Positions 52,125-61,423 are shown, numbered from the stretch's first letter. The stretch: DNA of 64,000 bases from an uncultured Corynebacterium sp. (GCA_943914355.1 CALUBS010000007.1:22335-86334); one strand, 5' to 3'. A program made the numbers and translations. Notes: a model not told the origin generated them from the sequence alone.

Positions 52125-55100
52125 TAGTAGGATACCTCCTGGGAACGGCGGCGTACGCGGGTGACTTCATCGCGGTTATTGCCGGTAGGGCCGATGTAGT
52201 TGAAGTGGTAGGTCAGCTGGCCATAGCCGCCAGCGATGTGCACCGGTTTGATGGAAATGCGGGTCAGCGAGTTGTGCGTGCCGCCGCGGCGGCCGGTGTG
52301 CTCGTTGATCGGCGTGCCCACCGTGCGCTCCTGTGCGTGGTTGCACAGCATGGTTCCCTCCGGAATGCGGTGGGAGACAATGGCGCGGGCGGAGACGACG
52401 CCGTTGCGGTTATATACTTCGACCCAGTCATTGTCCGTCACGCCGATTTTCTCGGCGTCCTTATTGGACATCCAGACCACCTGGCCACCGCGCGAGATGG
52501 AGAGCACGTGCAGGTTGTCGAAGTACTGCGAGTGGATGGACCACTTATTGTGCGTGGTCAAGTAACGCAGGGTGACCTCGGCCTCGCCCCGGTCATTGGT
52601 CAATTCCGTGCCCGGCGCGAATTCACCGTGCATGTGGACGTGATCGAGCGGCGGGCGGAAAATCGGCAGCGATTCGCCGTAATCCATGAACCAGTCGTGG
52701 TCGATGTAGTACTGCATGCGGCCGGTCAGCGTGTGCCAGGGCTTATCGAACTCGACGTTGATGGAAAAGGCGGTGTAGCGGCGCTTATTACGCTTATCGG
52801 CGGTCCACTCGGGAGAGGTGATGACCTCCTTCGGGCGTTCCTTGATGTCATCCCAGGTGATGCGTACGTCTTCATCGGGAGTGCCCAGTGGCGTCAGATC
52901 CTTGCCGGTGCGCGAGGATAGGAACTCAAAGCCTTGCTTGGCTAGCTCACCGTTGGAGACACCAGACAGGTGCAAGATAGCGTCGATAACCTTGGTGTCC
53001 TTGGACAGATCCACCAGCTCGCCCATGGAGGTCTCCGTGGTGCCACAGATGAGCTCGAGTTCTTTGACCTGCTTTTCCACGTTGAACTTGGTGCCGTGCA
53101 CGCCGGTGCCGGCCTTGGCGGGAAGCGGGCCCAAGTGCGCCCACTTTTCGTAGACCTTGGTGTAGTCGCGCTCGACCACATGAAGCTTCGGCATCGTGAC
53201 CCCAGGGATAAGGCCCTGTTCTTCGGGGTCGGGGACGATGCCATTGGGCATGCCGAGCTCGTCCGGGCTGTCGTGGTGGCTCGGCTGGGTAATGACATCG
53301 CGTTGCACGCCCAGCCACTTGGTGGCTTTATCAGAGAGCGCTGCGGCCAGGTCCCGGAAGACCTCGTAGTCCGAGCGGGCCTCCCACGGCGGGTTAATCG
53401 CCGCGTTAAATGAGTGCAGGTACGGGTGCATGTCGGTAGAGGACATGTCGTGCTTTTCGTACCAGGTTGCGGCCGGGAAAATGAGGTCCGAAACCAGCGT
53501 GGTGGAGGTATTGCGGAAGTCCGTGGTCATCATCAGATCCAGCTTGCCCTCCGGTGCCTTATCCACCCACTTGATGCTGCGCGGGCGGTCTTCGGGGGCT
53601 AGTTCTTCCGCGGTGGCATCCGAGTCGATGCCCAGCAGGTGGCGCAGGAAGAACTCGGTGCCCTTGGCGGACGAGCCGAGCAGGTTGGTGCGCCAGTTGA
53701 GCAGGATGCGCGGCCAGTTCTCCTCGGCAGACGGGTTGTCATAGGAGAACTCTAGGCGGCCGCTTTCTAGCTCTTGGACCACGTAGTCATTGATGTCCAT
53801 GCCGGCCTCATCGGCTTCATCGGCAAGGAAGAGGGAGTTGCGGTTGAACTGCGGGTAGGCCGGCATCCAGCCGCGGCGCATGGATTCCGCCATGGTATCG
53901 GAGACCATCTTGTCCCCGATGGAACCGTGGCTAGCCAGCGGCGAGCCCAAGTGGGACGCGCGCGAATTATCGTAGCGGTACTGCTCGGTGGCGAAGTAGT
54001 AGAAGCCGGTAGAAATCATGTGGCGCGGCGGGCGCTGCCAGTCGGCGGCCATAGCCCACTGGGTCCAGCCATTGATCGGGCGCAGCTTTTCCTGGCCGAC
54101 GTAGTGCGCCCAACCGCCACCGTTAACGCCCTGGGTGCCGCACATGGAGGTCAGCGCCAAGAAGGTGCGGTAGATATTATCGGCGTGGAAGTAGTGGTTG
54201 ACTCCCGCGCCCATGATGATCTGCGAGCGGCCCTTGGAATCCGCGGCGTTTTGTGCAAATTCGCGGCCGATGCGGATGGCGGTATCGGCAGCCACGCCCG
54301 TGAGCTCTTCCTGCCAGGCGGGGGTGCCGACCTCGCTGGCATCGTGGAAGTCCTTCGGCCAGCTACCCGGCAGGTGGAGATCCTCGCGGTTGACGCCGTA
54401 GTGGGCGAGCATGATGTCGAAGACGGTGGTAACCAGCTTGCCGTCGACCTCGCGGACGGGGACGCCGCGGTGGACGATGCCCGCGCCAATGGGCTTGTCG
54501 GTCCCCACGTCCTCTGGGTTGGTATCCAGGTCAAAGCGGGGGAAGAGCACCTCGGCGGTGTCAAAGCGATCGGTTTCTGCGATGGACATGACCGGATCGG
54601 CGTTATCCAGCGCCAGGTTCCACTTGGCGCTCTCGTTATCCCAGCGGTCTGCCACGGTGCCGCCTGGGTCAACGATGCGTCCGTCTTCTTCCATCACAAG
54701 GCCACGGTGGGTGGCGTTGGGGGAGGAGTTCAAGGTGGCATCGGCAAGCTGCGAGGCGGTGAGGAATTTGCCTGGGGTGTAGGTGCCGTCGCCGTGGTCT
54801 TCCAGGGATACCAGGAAGGGCGAGTCGGTGTATTTGCGCATGTAGTTCAGGAAGTACGGTTCCTGGCGGTCCACGTGGAAGGTCTTCAAGATGACGTGGC
54901 CCATGGCAAAGGCGAGCGCGGCATCCGTTCCTGGCTCGATGCGGGCCCACTCATCGGCGAACTTGGTATTATCCGCATAGTCGGGCGAGACCACGACGAC
55001 CTTGGTGCCCTTGTAGCGCGATTCCACCATGAAGTGGGCGTCCGGGGTGCGGGTGACCGGGATATTCGAGCCCCACATCATGAGGTAGGAAGAGTTGTAC

Positions 55101-55861
55101 CAGTCGCCGGATTCCGGGACGTCGGTCTGGTCGCCGAAGGTCTGCGGGGATGCCGGCGGCAGGTCGGCGTACCAGTCATAGAAGGAGAGCGCGACGCCGC
55201 CGATGGTCTGCAAGAAGCGCATGCCCGCGCCATAGGAAATCTGCGACATGGCCGGGATCACGGTAAAGCCGTTGATGCGGTCAGGACCGTACTTGCGGAT
55301 GGTGTAGACGTGCGCGGCCGAGGCGATGTCGATGGCCTCTTCATAAGAGATGCGGATGAGCCCGCCCTTGCCGCGCTGGGAGATATACGCCTTGCGCTTT
55401 TCGGGGTCCTCTTGGATGGCGCGCCAAGCCAGGACGGAATCGCCGTGCTTAGCCTTTTCCTCGCGGAACATATCTACCAGCACGCCGCGGGCATACGGGT
55501 AGCGCACGCGGGTAGGAGAGTAGGTGTACCAGGAAAAGGAGGCTCCACGCGGGCAGCCGCGGGGCTCGTATTCTGGCATGTCATTGCCAGTGGTGGGGTA
55601 ATCCACCGCCTGGGATTCCCAGGTGATGACGCCGTCTTTGACGTAGACCTTCCACGAGCACGAACCGGTGCAGTTCACGCCGTGGGTGGAGCGCACCATC
55701 TTGTCGAAGGCCCAGCGGTTGCGGTAAAAGACGTCCGCCTGGCGGCCGCCCTTTAAGAAAAGCTGCTGACCAGAATCGGTAGCTTCGCCTTTGCGCAGGT
55801 AGGCACCGAACTTAAAGAGCGGATTTGAAGAGCCCTTTTCGGGCGCGAAGTATGCAGTCAT
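52124..55861 (-). CDS. narG: Respiratory nitrate reductase alpha subunit (molybdopterin)
   Basis: The 1245-residue catalytic subunit reduces nitrate to nitrite. The N-terminal FS0 cluster ligands are visible as H60, C64, C68 (THGVNCTGSCSWKVY) and C103 (RGCPRGASFSW), the His/Cys pattern specific to NarG. YLMMWGSNIPVTRTPDAHF holds the region of the molybdenum-ligating Asp, and IIMGAGVNHYFHAD is part of the cofactor site. No twin-arginine signal is present, consistent with a cytoplasm-facing enzyme. The C-terminal molybdopterin-guanine-dinucleotide domain is complete (VWMSNKDAEKIGVTDNDWVE). Confidence 0.97.
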   Translation of the reverse strand: MTAYFAPEKGSSNPLFKFGAYLRKGEATDSGQQLFLKGGRQADVFYRNRWAFDKMVRSTHGVNCTGSCSWKVYVKDGVITWESQAVDYPTTGNDMPEYEPRGCPRGASFSWYTYSPTRVRYPYARGVLVDMFREEKAKHGDSVLAWRAIQEDPEKRKAYISQRGKGGLIRISYEEAIDIASAAHVYTIRKYGPDRINGFTVIPAMSQISYGAGMRFLQTIGGVALSFYDWYADLPPASPQTFGDQTDVPESGDWYNSSYLMMWGSNIPVTRTPDAHFMVESRYKGTKVVVVSPDYADNTKFADEWARIEPGTDAALAFAMGHVILKTFHVDRQEPYFLNYMRKYTDSPFLVSLEDHGDGTYTPGKFLTASQLADATLNSSPNATHRGLVMEEDGRIVDPGGTVADRWDNESAKWNLALDNADPVMSIAETDRFDTAEVLFPRFDLDTNPEDVGTDKPIGAGIVHRGVPVREVDGKLVTTVFDIMLAHYGVNREDLHLPGSWPKDFHDASEVGTPAWQEELTGVAADTAIRIGREFAQNAADSKGRSQIIMGAGVNHYFHADNIYRTFLALTSMCGTQGVNGGGWAHYVGQEKLRPINGWTQWAMAADWQRPPRHMISTGFYYFATEQYRYDNSRASHLGSPLASHGSIGDKMVSDTMAESMRRGWMPAYPQFNRNSLFLADEADEAGMDINDYVVQELESGRLEFSYDNPSAEENWPRILLNWRTNLLGSSAKGTEFFLRHLLGIDSDATAEELAPEDRPRSIKWVDKAPEGKLDLMMTTDFRNTSTTLVSDLIFPAATWYEKHDMSSTDMHPYLHSFNAAINPPWEARSDYEVFRDLAAALSDKATKWLGVQRDVITQPSHHDSPDELGMPNGIVPDPEEQGLIPGVTMPKLHVVERDYTKVYEKWAHLGPLPAKAGTGVHGTKFNVEKQVKELELICGTTETSMGELVDLSKDTKVIDAILHLSGVSNGELAKQGFEFLSSRTGKDLTPLGTPDEDVRITWDDIKERPKEVITSPEWTADKRNKRRYTAFSINVEFDKPWHTLTGRMQYYIDHDWFMDYGESLPIFRPPLDHVHMHGEFAPGTELTNDRGEAEVTLRYLTTHNKWSIHSQYFDNLHVLSISRGGQVVWMSNKDAEKIGVTDNDWVEVYNRNGVVSARAIVSHRIPEGTMLCNHAQERTVGTPINEHTGRRGGTHNSLTRISIKPVHIAGGYGQLTYHFNYIGPTGNNRDEVTRVRRRSQEVSY

Positions 55862-55879
55862 GGGGTTGAAAGCTCCTAA

Positions 55880-57205
55880 TTATCCGGGAAATGGGGCGTT
55901 GGGGCGGGCGTAGTAGATCCACACCAACACGGTGGTAATGGCAAAGTACACGGCGCAGCCCCAGAAGAACGTCGGTGCAGACATCATGGAAAGCAAGACA
56001 CCTGCGACAAACGGGCCGAAGGCGCCGATGGCACCGGTCCAACCGATAACGCCGCCTGCTTGGCGCTTGGGCAAAATCATGGGCATTTGCTTAAACGTGC
56101 CGGCGTTGCCCAAGCCCGTGAAGAAGAAGAAAATGAGCATGGTGCCCAGGAACCACCAGACCTCATCCGGCTCGTCCGGGGTGAGGAAGAAGGTAGCCAC
56201 GACGGTAAAGATGGTCATGCCCAGGCAGCCAATGAAGGTCCAGATGGCGCCGCCGAACTTATCGCACAGCGGGCCCCACAGGGCGCGGACGAGCGCACCG
56301 ATAAGTGGTCCGAGGAAGGCGTAGCTCGCGCCGGCGGGCAGGTTCTCGTAGGTGCCGGCAAATTCGGAGCCTTCGCCGAAGATCTGGTTAATAAGCAGCG
56401 CGGTTTGCGCGGCGAAGCCTGAAAATGCGCCGAAGGTCATGAAGTAGACGACGGTAAGAATCCAGGTGTTCTTATTGCCAAAGATGTCCATCTGCTGGCG
56501 GAAATTCGCCTTCACGGGAACATCCTTGAGCAGGGTCCATGCCAGGAATGCGCCGACGATGGCCCACGGCACCAAGAAGATGGCGGGGTTGTGGACAAAG
56601 ATTTCGCCGTCATCGGTGCGCTGCGGGGCAACAAAACCTACACCCAACAGGGTAAAGCCCATGAGCCATGGGGCAACCAGCTGGATAAAGGAGATACCGA
56701 AGTTACCGATGCCGGCCTGGATACCCAGCGCGGTACCGGACAGGCGCTTGGGGAAGAAGTAGCCGGTCGAGGGCATGAAGCCGGAGAACACGCCGCCGCC
56801 GATGCCGGAGAGGAAGGCGAGGGTCATCAGCCACCAGTACGGGGTGGAGGAGTCCTGTACCGCGAAGAACCAGCCCAGCATGGGGATGATAAACAGCAGC
56901 GAGGAGCTGAAGACGAGCTTGCGCGTGCCGAGGATGGGCGGCAGGAACATGAAGACGAGACGGAAGATACCGCACGCCAATCCGGGGATGGCTGTTAGCC
57001 AGTAGAGCTGGCTGCGGGTTAAGTCGAAACCAATCTGGTTCAACTGCGGGGCAATTGCCGATACGAGGTACCAAGTGGCAAAGCCAATGATAAGAACAAA
57101 TGTGGAGATCCACAGCGTGCGCCAGGCAATTTTGGAATCCCAGTGGTCGGAATCTTCTGGATCCCAACCTTGGATGACTTTGCCTGAGGTATCAAGAGCG
57201 GTCAT
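55880..57205 (-). CDS. narK: Nitrate/nitrite transporter (MFS)
   Basis: The 441-residue transporter has 12 predicted helices. Nitrate-signature stretches are LAFLSGIGGGVFSGFMPSTG (helix 5 region) and GNAGTFKQMPMILPKRQAGG (helix 11 region). ARG residues in helices 2 and 8 (RLVFMF; GALVRALWGP) probably bind the anion. It is the first gene of narKGHJI, 18 bases before narG. It should import nitrate and export nitrite. Upstream lies an inverted repeat at 57288-57303. Confidence 0.94.
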   Translation of the reverse strand: MTALDTSGKVIQGWDPEDSDHWDSKIAWRTLWISTFVLIIGFATWYLVSAIAPQLNQIGFDLTRSQLYWLTAIPGLACGIFRLVFMFLPPILGTRKLVFSSSLLFIIPMLGWFFAVQDSSTPYWWLMTLAFLSGIGGGVFSGFMPSTGYFFPKRLSGTALGIQAGIGNFGISFIQLVAPWLMGFTLLGVGFVAPQRTDDGEIFVHNPAIFLVPWAIVGAFLAWTLLKDVPVKANFRQQMDIFGNKNTWILTVVYFMTFGAFSGFAAQTALLINQIFGEGSEFAGTYENLPAGASYAFLGPLIGALVRALWGPLCDKFGGAIWTFIGCLGMTIFTVVATFFLTPDEPDEVWWFLGTMLIFFFFTGLGNAGTFKQMPMILPKRQAGGVIGWTGAIGAFGPFVAGVLLSMMSAPTFFWGCAVYFAITTVLVWIYYARPNAPFPG

Positions 57206-57287
57206 GATTTCCTCACAGGTAGTAGGTCGTTCAACTCCTTAATCTACCGGCGACTATGCTCGAAAAGGTAAATAAAAACGGTAAAAT

Positions 57288-57303
57288 CCGTATCTAATTA
57301 CGG
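57288..57303. promoter_or_regulatory. Inverted repeat upstream of narK
   Basis: CCGTA-N6-TACGG is a perfect 5+5 inverted repeat in the narK-mog divergent region, about 83 bases before the narK ATG. It is a candidate ArnR or other regulator site. I do not remember the published ArnR operator well enough to compare it. Confidence 0.35.
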
Positions 57304-57390
57304 CATACAAATGTTGCGTAATTCTTGATCGATTCCGATGCCGCAGGTTAGCCCCGTGCCCCAAATGTGTTGGTGTCGAAAACTGAATGA

Positions 57391-57406
57391 TGTGATATTA
57401 ACCACA
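57391..57406. promoter_or_regulatory. GlxR (CRP-type) binding site
   Basis: TGTGATATTAACCACA matches the GlxR consensus TGTGA-N6-TCACA at 9 of 10 specified positions. It lies 28 bases before the mog ATG and within the shared narK-mog control region. GlxR is the cAMP-dependent global regulator of corynebacteria. Confidence 0.55.
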
Positions 57407-57433
57407 CTCCACAGTGGGAAAGGAATGAGACTT

Positions 57434-57913
57434 ATGTCCCAAAGAAAGGCACAGATAATCGTCAGCTCGGACCGCATTTTGGCCGGGGAAAAACCGAACC
57501 GCGCCGGGGAGAAAGCGGCAGAAATCCTGCGCACCCACGACATCGATGTCGCGCCACCGAGCATCGTGCCGGAGGGCCTTAAGCCAGTCGACGACGCGCT
57601 GCGGACCGCCGTGGATACCGGCACCGATATAGTCGTGGTAATCGGCGGCACCGGCATCGGGGCGACGAACCTGACCCCAGAGGTCACCGAGCGCTATATC
57701 AAGGCCCGCCTCTACGGCCTGGAGACCCAGGTGCTCCTGCGCGGGCTCGAGTCCTCGCCCAAGGCGGGTCTGTCCCGCGGGATCATCGGCATGACCGACC
57801 ACGGCGGCGGCAGCCTCATTATCAATTGCGCCTCATCCACCGGCGCCGTGGCAGATGCCCTTGGGGTTATTGCGCCGCTGCTTGCCGATGTCTTTCGCTC
57901 CCGCAGCGAATAA
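57434..57913 (+). CDS. mog: Molybdopterin adenylyltransferase-like protein (MogA/MoaB family)
   Basis: The 159-residue protein of the MogA/MoaB family adenylylates molybdopterin before metal insertion. Visible are AQIIVSSDRILAGEKPNRAG, VVVIGGTGIGATNLTPEV (the GGTG loop binding MPT) and PKAGLSRGIIGM. ATG 57434 with AAAGGA upstream is chosen. The gene is convergent with mobA, the two stops being 53 bases apart, and repeat copy 3 starts in the gap. Divergent from narK. Confidence 0.88.
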   Translation: MSQRKAQIIVSSDRILAGEKPNRAGEKAAEILRTHDIDVAPPSIVPEGLKPVDDALRTAVDTGTDIVVVIGGTGIGATNLTPEVTERYIKARLYGLETQVLLRGLESSPKAGLSRGIIGMTDHGGGSLIINCASSTGAVADALGVIAPLLADVFRSRSE

Positions 57914-57929
57914 TGCCTCCCTCACCATC

Positions 57930-57990
57930 CCTTCGCGCTCACGGGGAGGGCGGCGTGTACTTGCCTTAGCCGCGCCGGTGAGCGCGAAGG
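57930..57990. repeat. 61-bp palindromic repeat, copy 3
   Basis: The arms CCTTCGCGCTCAC (57930-57942) and GTGAGCGCGAAGG (57978-57990) are exact inverse repeats with the same 48-base spacing as copies 1 and 2. The right part overlaps the 3' end of mobA and supplies its last codons. Confidence 0.8.
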
Positions 57991-58541
57991 GCGGGGTGCG
58001 GTGGAATGTCCTGCAATTCGGCAGGGGTATCGTAATCGCGCTCGGCACCGGTGCCGGCCACCTCGACGAAATCGGCGCCGCGGATAAGCCTTTTTACGGA
58101 GACATTGCGGGTCGACTCCAGCGCGCCCAAGCGTTCGAAGATCGCATCGGTATGCCACAGCGAACACAGGGGCTGTAAGTACCCATCCGCGGCGCGGGTA
58201 ATCGCGGCATCGGCGCTGGGCGCGGCCTGCAACGCGTAGTTAAGGTGCGGGAGGAGCTGCGGGGAATCGGGAGCATCCACAGCGAAGAGTGCCAGGCGGT
58301 CGCAATGCGACAAAGCGCGCGCACCAGCTTCGATGCCGGCGACAGGGCCGCCGAAAAGCGGCGACTCGCACACCTGCGGCAGGCTGAGGTAATGCGGGGA
58401 AATAACGATAGACGGCATGCCATAGGGAAGCTGGCGCAGCAGGCGGTCCACCAAGCGCAGGCCAAAGGCGCGCACCTGTGCCTTATCCGCCCCGCCCATG
58501 CGGCGCGATTGCCCGCCGGCCAGAATGATCGCGCCGTCCAT
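57966..58541 (-). CDS. mobA: Molybdenum cofactor guanylyltransferase
   Basis: The 191-residue protein links GMP to molybdopterin, making the MGD cofactor needed by NarG. The nucleotide-binding signature AIILAGGQSRRMGGADK spans residues 4-20, and VDAPDSPQLLP holds the metal-binding Asp region. The start ATG overlaps the moaC stop. The last residues (PPHPALRAHRRG) are encoded by repeat copy 3 and are probably not part of the ancestral protein. Shorter than the usual MobA by only a few residues. Confidence 0.9.
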   Translation of the reverse strand: MDGAIILAGGQSRRMGGADKAQVRAFGLRLVDRLLRQLPYGMPSIVISPHYLSLPQVCESPLFGGPVAGIEAGARALSHCDRLALFAVDAPDSPQLLPHLNYALQAAPSADAAITRAADGYLQPLCSLWHTDAIFERLGALESTRNVSVKRLIRGADFVEVAGTGAERDYDTPAELQDIPPHPALRAHRRG

Positions 58542-59020
58542 TAAGCCTCCGAGAGGGTCCTAGACCAATCGCCGGAGCGCCCGCCCGATTTCGCCACGAT
58601 GCCACAGCGACGAATAAAAGCAGAGCGGTCGACGCCCTTGACCATGTCAATGAGCGCCAAGGCGGCAACGTTGGCCGCGGTCAGAGCCTCCATTTCCACG
58701 CCGGTGCGGTCGGCGGTGCGCACGGTGGCGGTGATCTTCACGTGGGCATCGGCAAGCTCCAGATCCACCGCGCAGCCATGCACGCCAATGGTGTGCGCGA
58801 GCGGCAGGAGCTCCGGGACCTTCTTCGCCGCAGAAATGCCGGCGATGCGCGCGACCGCCAGCACGTCACCCTTGGGCACGGTGCCCTCGCGCAGCGCGGT
58901 CATGACCTCCGGGGAACAGGCGACCTCACCCTCGGCCGTGGCGGTGCGCACGGTCGGCTGTTTCTCGGTCACATCGACCATGTAGGCGGTGCCGGCGGAA
59001 TTGAGGTGGGTAAACTCCAT
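58541..59020 (-). CDS. moaC: Cyclic pyranopterin monophosphate synthase
   Basis: The 159-residue protein works with MoaA in the first stage of Moco synthesis. Family motifs seen are MVDVTEKQPTVRTA, AAKKVPELLPLAHTIGVHG and TGVEMEALTAANVAALALIDMVK (split: GVEMEAL and DMVKGVD). Catalytic Lys and Asp residues of the last motif are present. The ATG follows AGAGGAG. It overlaps mobA by one base and begins 15 bases after moeA. Confidence 0.94.
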   Translation of the reverse strand: MEFTHLNSAGTAYMVDVTEKQPTVRTATAEGEVACSPEVMTALREGTVPKGDVLAVARIAGISAAKKVPELLPLAHTIGVHGCAVDLELADAHVKITATVRTADRTGVEMEALTAANVAALALIDMVKGVDRSAFIRRCGIVAKSGGRSGDWSRTLSEA

Positions 59021-59035
59021 GAAACATTCTCCTCT

Positions 59036-60235
59036 TTAATACAGATAAACGGTGGTCTCTTCGCCCGCGGCGGGGGCAGGTCCATCAATGATGCAATACC
59101 CATTCGTACCGGCCAGCGAGACCACCCGGTGGCTGCCACGGCTTAACGCGCCAGTAATCCTGGGCTTTCCCGCAAAGCTTACGGTCACAGGAACGATGAT
59201 GGGGCGTGCGCTTGCCGATGGCAGCGAAACCTCCACCTTCGCACTCAGCTGCACGGTCTCCCGCGGGTGCGGCTGGCCCGATAAGGCGGCGATAAGCGGG
59301 CGTGCATAGAGCTGGAAACCGACGAAAGCCGCCACCGGATTGCCCGGCAGCGCAAGCACCGGAACACCCCGCCACCTGCCGATGCCCTGCGGCGCACCGG
59401 GCCGCTGGTGAACGTGCCCGAACCACGAATTATCGCCCGTGCCCAGCACCCCGTGCACCACATCGAAAGCGCCGGCCGATACCCCGCCGGAGGTAATGAT
59501 GAGGTCGTGGGATGCGCTGAGCTCATCGAACAATCTGGATAACTCCGCAGGATCGTCGCCCACGTGCGAGTAGGACTCCGTGTGGGCGAGGGAGGCGAGC
59601 ATCGGCCCATTGGAATCCGGCAGGCGCCCTGGGGCGAGTTCATCCGGATAGGCGGATAGCTCATTGCCGGAAGAAATCACCGCGATGCGCGGGCGCCGGT
59701 AAGCCTTTACAGAATAGATGCCGGTGGATATAAGCGCCGCGATAACCGCCGCGTTCGCGGTGGCGCCGGCAGGGGCAACTATGGTGCCGGGTTGTATATC
59801 TTCTCCAGCGGGGCGGATATGGGTTTTTGCAGGCGCGGCGGTGATGGTGACCTCGCGCGGCAACTCCGTGGGACCAGAAGGGACGGTGGTGTTTTCTACT
59901 GGGACGACGATTAAGCCAGTGGCATCGCCCACCGGGGCCCCGGTCATGATGCGAACGGCCTGGCCGGCGGGTACTGCCTGAGCGGTAGCACCGGCGGGGA
60001 CATCGCCTGCGACCGGCAGCGTCCACGGTCCCGGGCCCGAAATATCAGCGGCGCGGACGAGGAATCCATCCATGGCGGAATTGGCAAACGGTGGGACGGG
60101 AAAGCGCGCGGTCGCATCCTCCGCTAATACCCGTCCGCACAGCGCGGGGCCAACGGGTACGGACTCTGCGCGCGGTGTCGGCGCCAGTGCCAAAACCGCG
60201 GAAAGGTGCTCAGAAATGGAACGCGATGCGGACAT
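59036..60235 (-). CDS. moeA: Molybdopterin molybdotransferase
   Basis: The 399-residue enzyme inserts molybdate into adenylylated molybdopterin. Signatures are PVPPFANSAMDGFLVRA near residue 46, AGDVPAGATAQAV, VRIMTGAPVGDATGLIVVP, and the MPT-binding SSGNELSAY and ITSGGVSAGAFD in the MogA-like domain. ALPGNPVAAFVGFQLY is the C-terminal glycine loop. It lies between moaA and moaC on the same strand with gaps of 11 and 15 bases. Confidence 0.94.
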   Translation of the reverse strand: MSASRSISEHLSAVLALAPTPRAESVPVGPALCGRVLAEDATARFPVPPFANSAMDGFLVRAADISGPGPWTLPVAGDVPAGATAQAVPAGQAVRIMTGAPVGDATGLIVVPVENTTVPSGPTELPREVTITAAPAKTHIRPAGEDIQPGTIVAPAGATANAAVIAALISTGIYSVKAYRRPRIAVISSGNELSAYPDELAPGRLPDSNGPMLASLAHTESYSHVGDDPAELSRLFDELSASHDLIITSGGVSAGAFDVVHGVLGTGDNSWFGHVHQRPGAPQGIGRWRGVPVLALPGNPVAAFVGFQLYARPLIAALSGQPHPRETVQLSAKVEVSLPSASARPIIVPVTVSFAGKPRITGALSRGSHRVVSLAGTNGYCIIDGPAPAAGEETTVYLY

Positions 60236-60246
60236 AAATAATTAGA

Positions 60247-61362
60247 TTAGCCGCCTATGGCAGACATGGGACGATCCGGCTGCAAAAAGCCCTCATCATC
60301 AATGCCATGGCCCGGTTTCTTCGTCCACATTTCCCCGGCCCACGCCTCCATTAATTCCTCGTCGCTGGCGCCAGAGCGCATGAGATCCCGCAACTGGGTT
60401 TCGGAATTGCCAAACAGGCAGTTGCGCACGGCACCATCGGTGGTAAGCCGGGTGCGGTCGCAGTCGCCGCAGAAGGGATGGGTTACGGAGGCGATGATGC
60501 CGAGCTTGCCGGCGGTGCCATCGGGGGCGATAACATCCCATAAAGCGGCCGGGGCTGATCCGCGCGGCTCGCGCGCCGGGCGCATGGAAAAGTGGCATTG
60601 TAGCCGGTGCAAGATGTCATCTGCGGTGACCATGTCTTCGCGGCGCCACTTTTCCCGCGGTCCGAGCGGCATCTGCTCAATAAAGCGCAGCTGGGCTCCC
60701 TGATGCAGCGCATAGTCCGCCAGTGGGACGATATCAGCTTCATTGACGCCGGGCATGACCACGGCATTGATCTTGACGGGATTCAATCCGGCATCGGCCG
60801 CAGCGGCGATAGCCTCGAGTACGTGGGCTAGCCGATCGCGCCGGGTGAGTGCGGCATAGCGCTGTGGATCGATGGTATCTAGCGAGATATTAATGCGGTC
60901 GAGGCCTGCGGCGGCAAGCTTTGCGGCGCGCTTTTCCAAGCCCAACCCATTAGTAGTCAGCGCCGTCGATGGCGCAATGCCTTCATCCGTGGTGAGTTCC
61001 TTGGTAGCGGCGATGATTTTTTCCAAGGATTTGCGCAATAGCGGCTCGCCGCCGGTAAAGCGCACCTGGCGGATTCCGAGTTTTTCCACGCCGAGGCGGA
61101 TGAGCCGGATGGTCTCTTCATCGGACAGCGTTTGCTGCGTGGGCATCCACTCTAAGCCTTCGGCTGGCATGCAGTACGTGCAGCGCAGGTTGCAGCGGTC
61201 CGTGAGGGACACACGCAGGTCGCGTGCCCTGCGGCCGTAGCGATCAACCAAGGCGCGGGTGCCGTCGCTTGCCGCGGCAGGTAAATCCTCCGGCGGCTGC
61301 GTCCGGCCCACGGTGGGCAGGGGCAGGGACACCGCTGAAGAAGAAGGCGTTGGTGAAGTCAT
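60247..61362 (-). CDS. moaA: GTP 3',8-cyclase (radical SAM)
   Basis: The enzyme of about 371 residues starts Moco synthesis from GTP. The radical-SAM cluster is C57, C61, C64 in TDRCNLRCTYCMP. The second cluster is formed by HPFCGDCDRTRLTTDGAVRNC near the C-terminus, and the protein ends in the conserved Gly-Gly (MSAIGG). ATG 61362 is chosen because a TAGATT -10 box lies 7 bases upstream and no ribosome binding site exists. The longer open frame is antisense to the ligase region and intergenic DNA. First gene of the moaA-moeA-moaC-mobA run. Confidence 0.94.
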   Translation of the reverse strand: MTSPTPSSSAVSLPLPTVGRTQPPEDLPAAASDGTRALVDRYGRRARDLRVSLTDRCNLRCTYCMPAEGLEWMPTQQTLSDEETIRLIRLGVEKLGIRQVRFTGGEPLLRKSLEKIIAATKELTTDEGIAPSTALTTNGLGLEKRAAKLAAAGLDRINISLDTIDPQRYAALTRRDRLAHVLEAIAAAADAGLNPVKINAVVMPGVNEADIVPLADYALHQGAQLRFIEQMPLGPREKWRREDMVTADDILHRLQCHFSMRPAREPRGSAPAALWDVIAPDGTAGKLGIIASVTHPFCGDCDRTRLTTDGAVRNCLFGNSETQLRDLMRSGASDEELMEAWAGEMWTKKPGHGIDDEGFLQPDRPMSAIGG

Positions 61363-61369
61363 TGCTGCC

Positions 61370-61375
61370 AATCTA
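61370..61375 (-). promoter_or_regulatory. -10 box of moaA (leaderless)
   Basis: TAGATT on the minus strand is followed by 7 bases and the moaA ATG at 61362. Confidence 0.45.
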
Positions 61376-61423
61376 AGAGTGGGAAACAAGGTACACCAAG
61401 CCACAACGCAACCTGGCCGATGA

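Noticed and set aside
53774-55756. 660-residue open frame opposite narG
   Set aside because: NarG on the other strand has complete cofactor motifs; the antisense frame is a GC-codon shadow with no family features.
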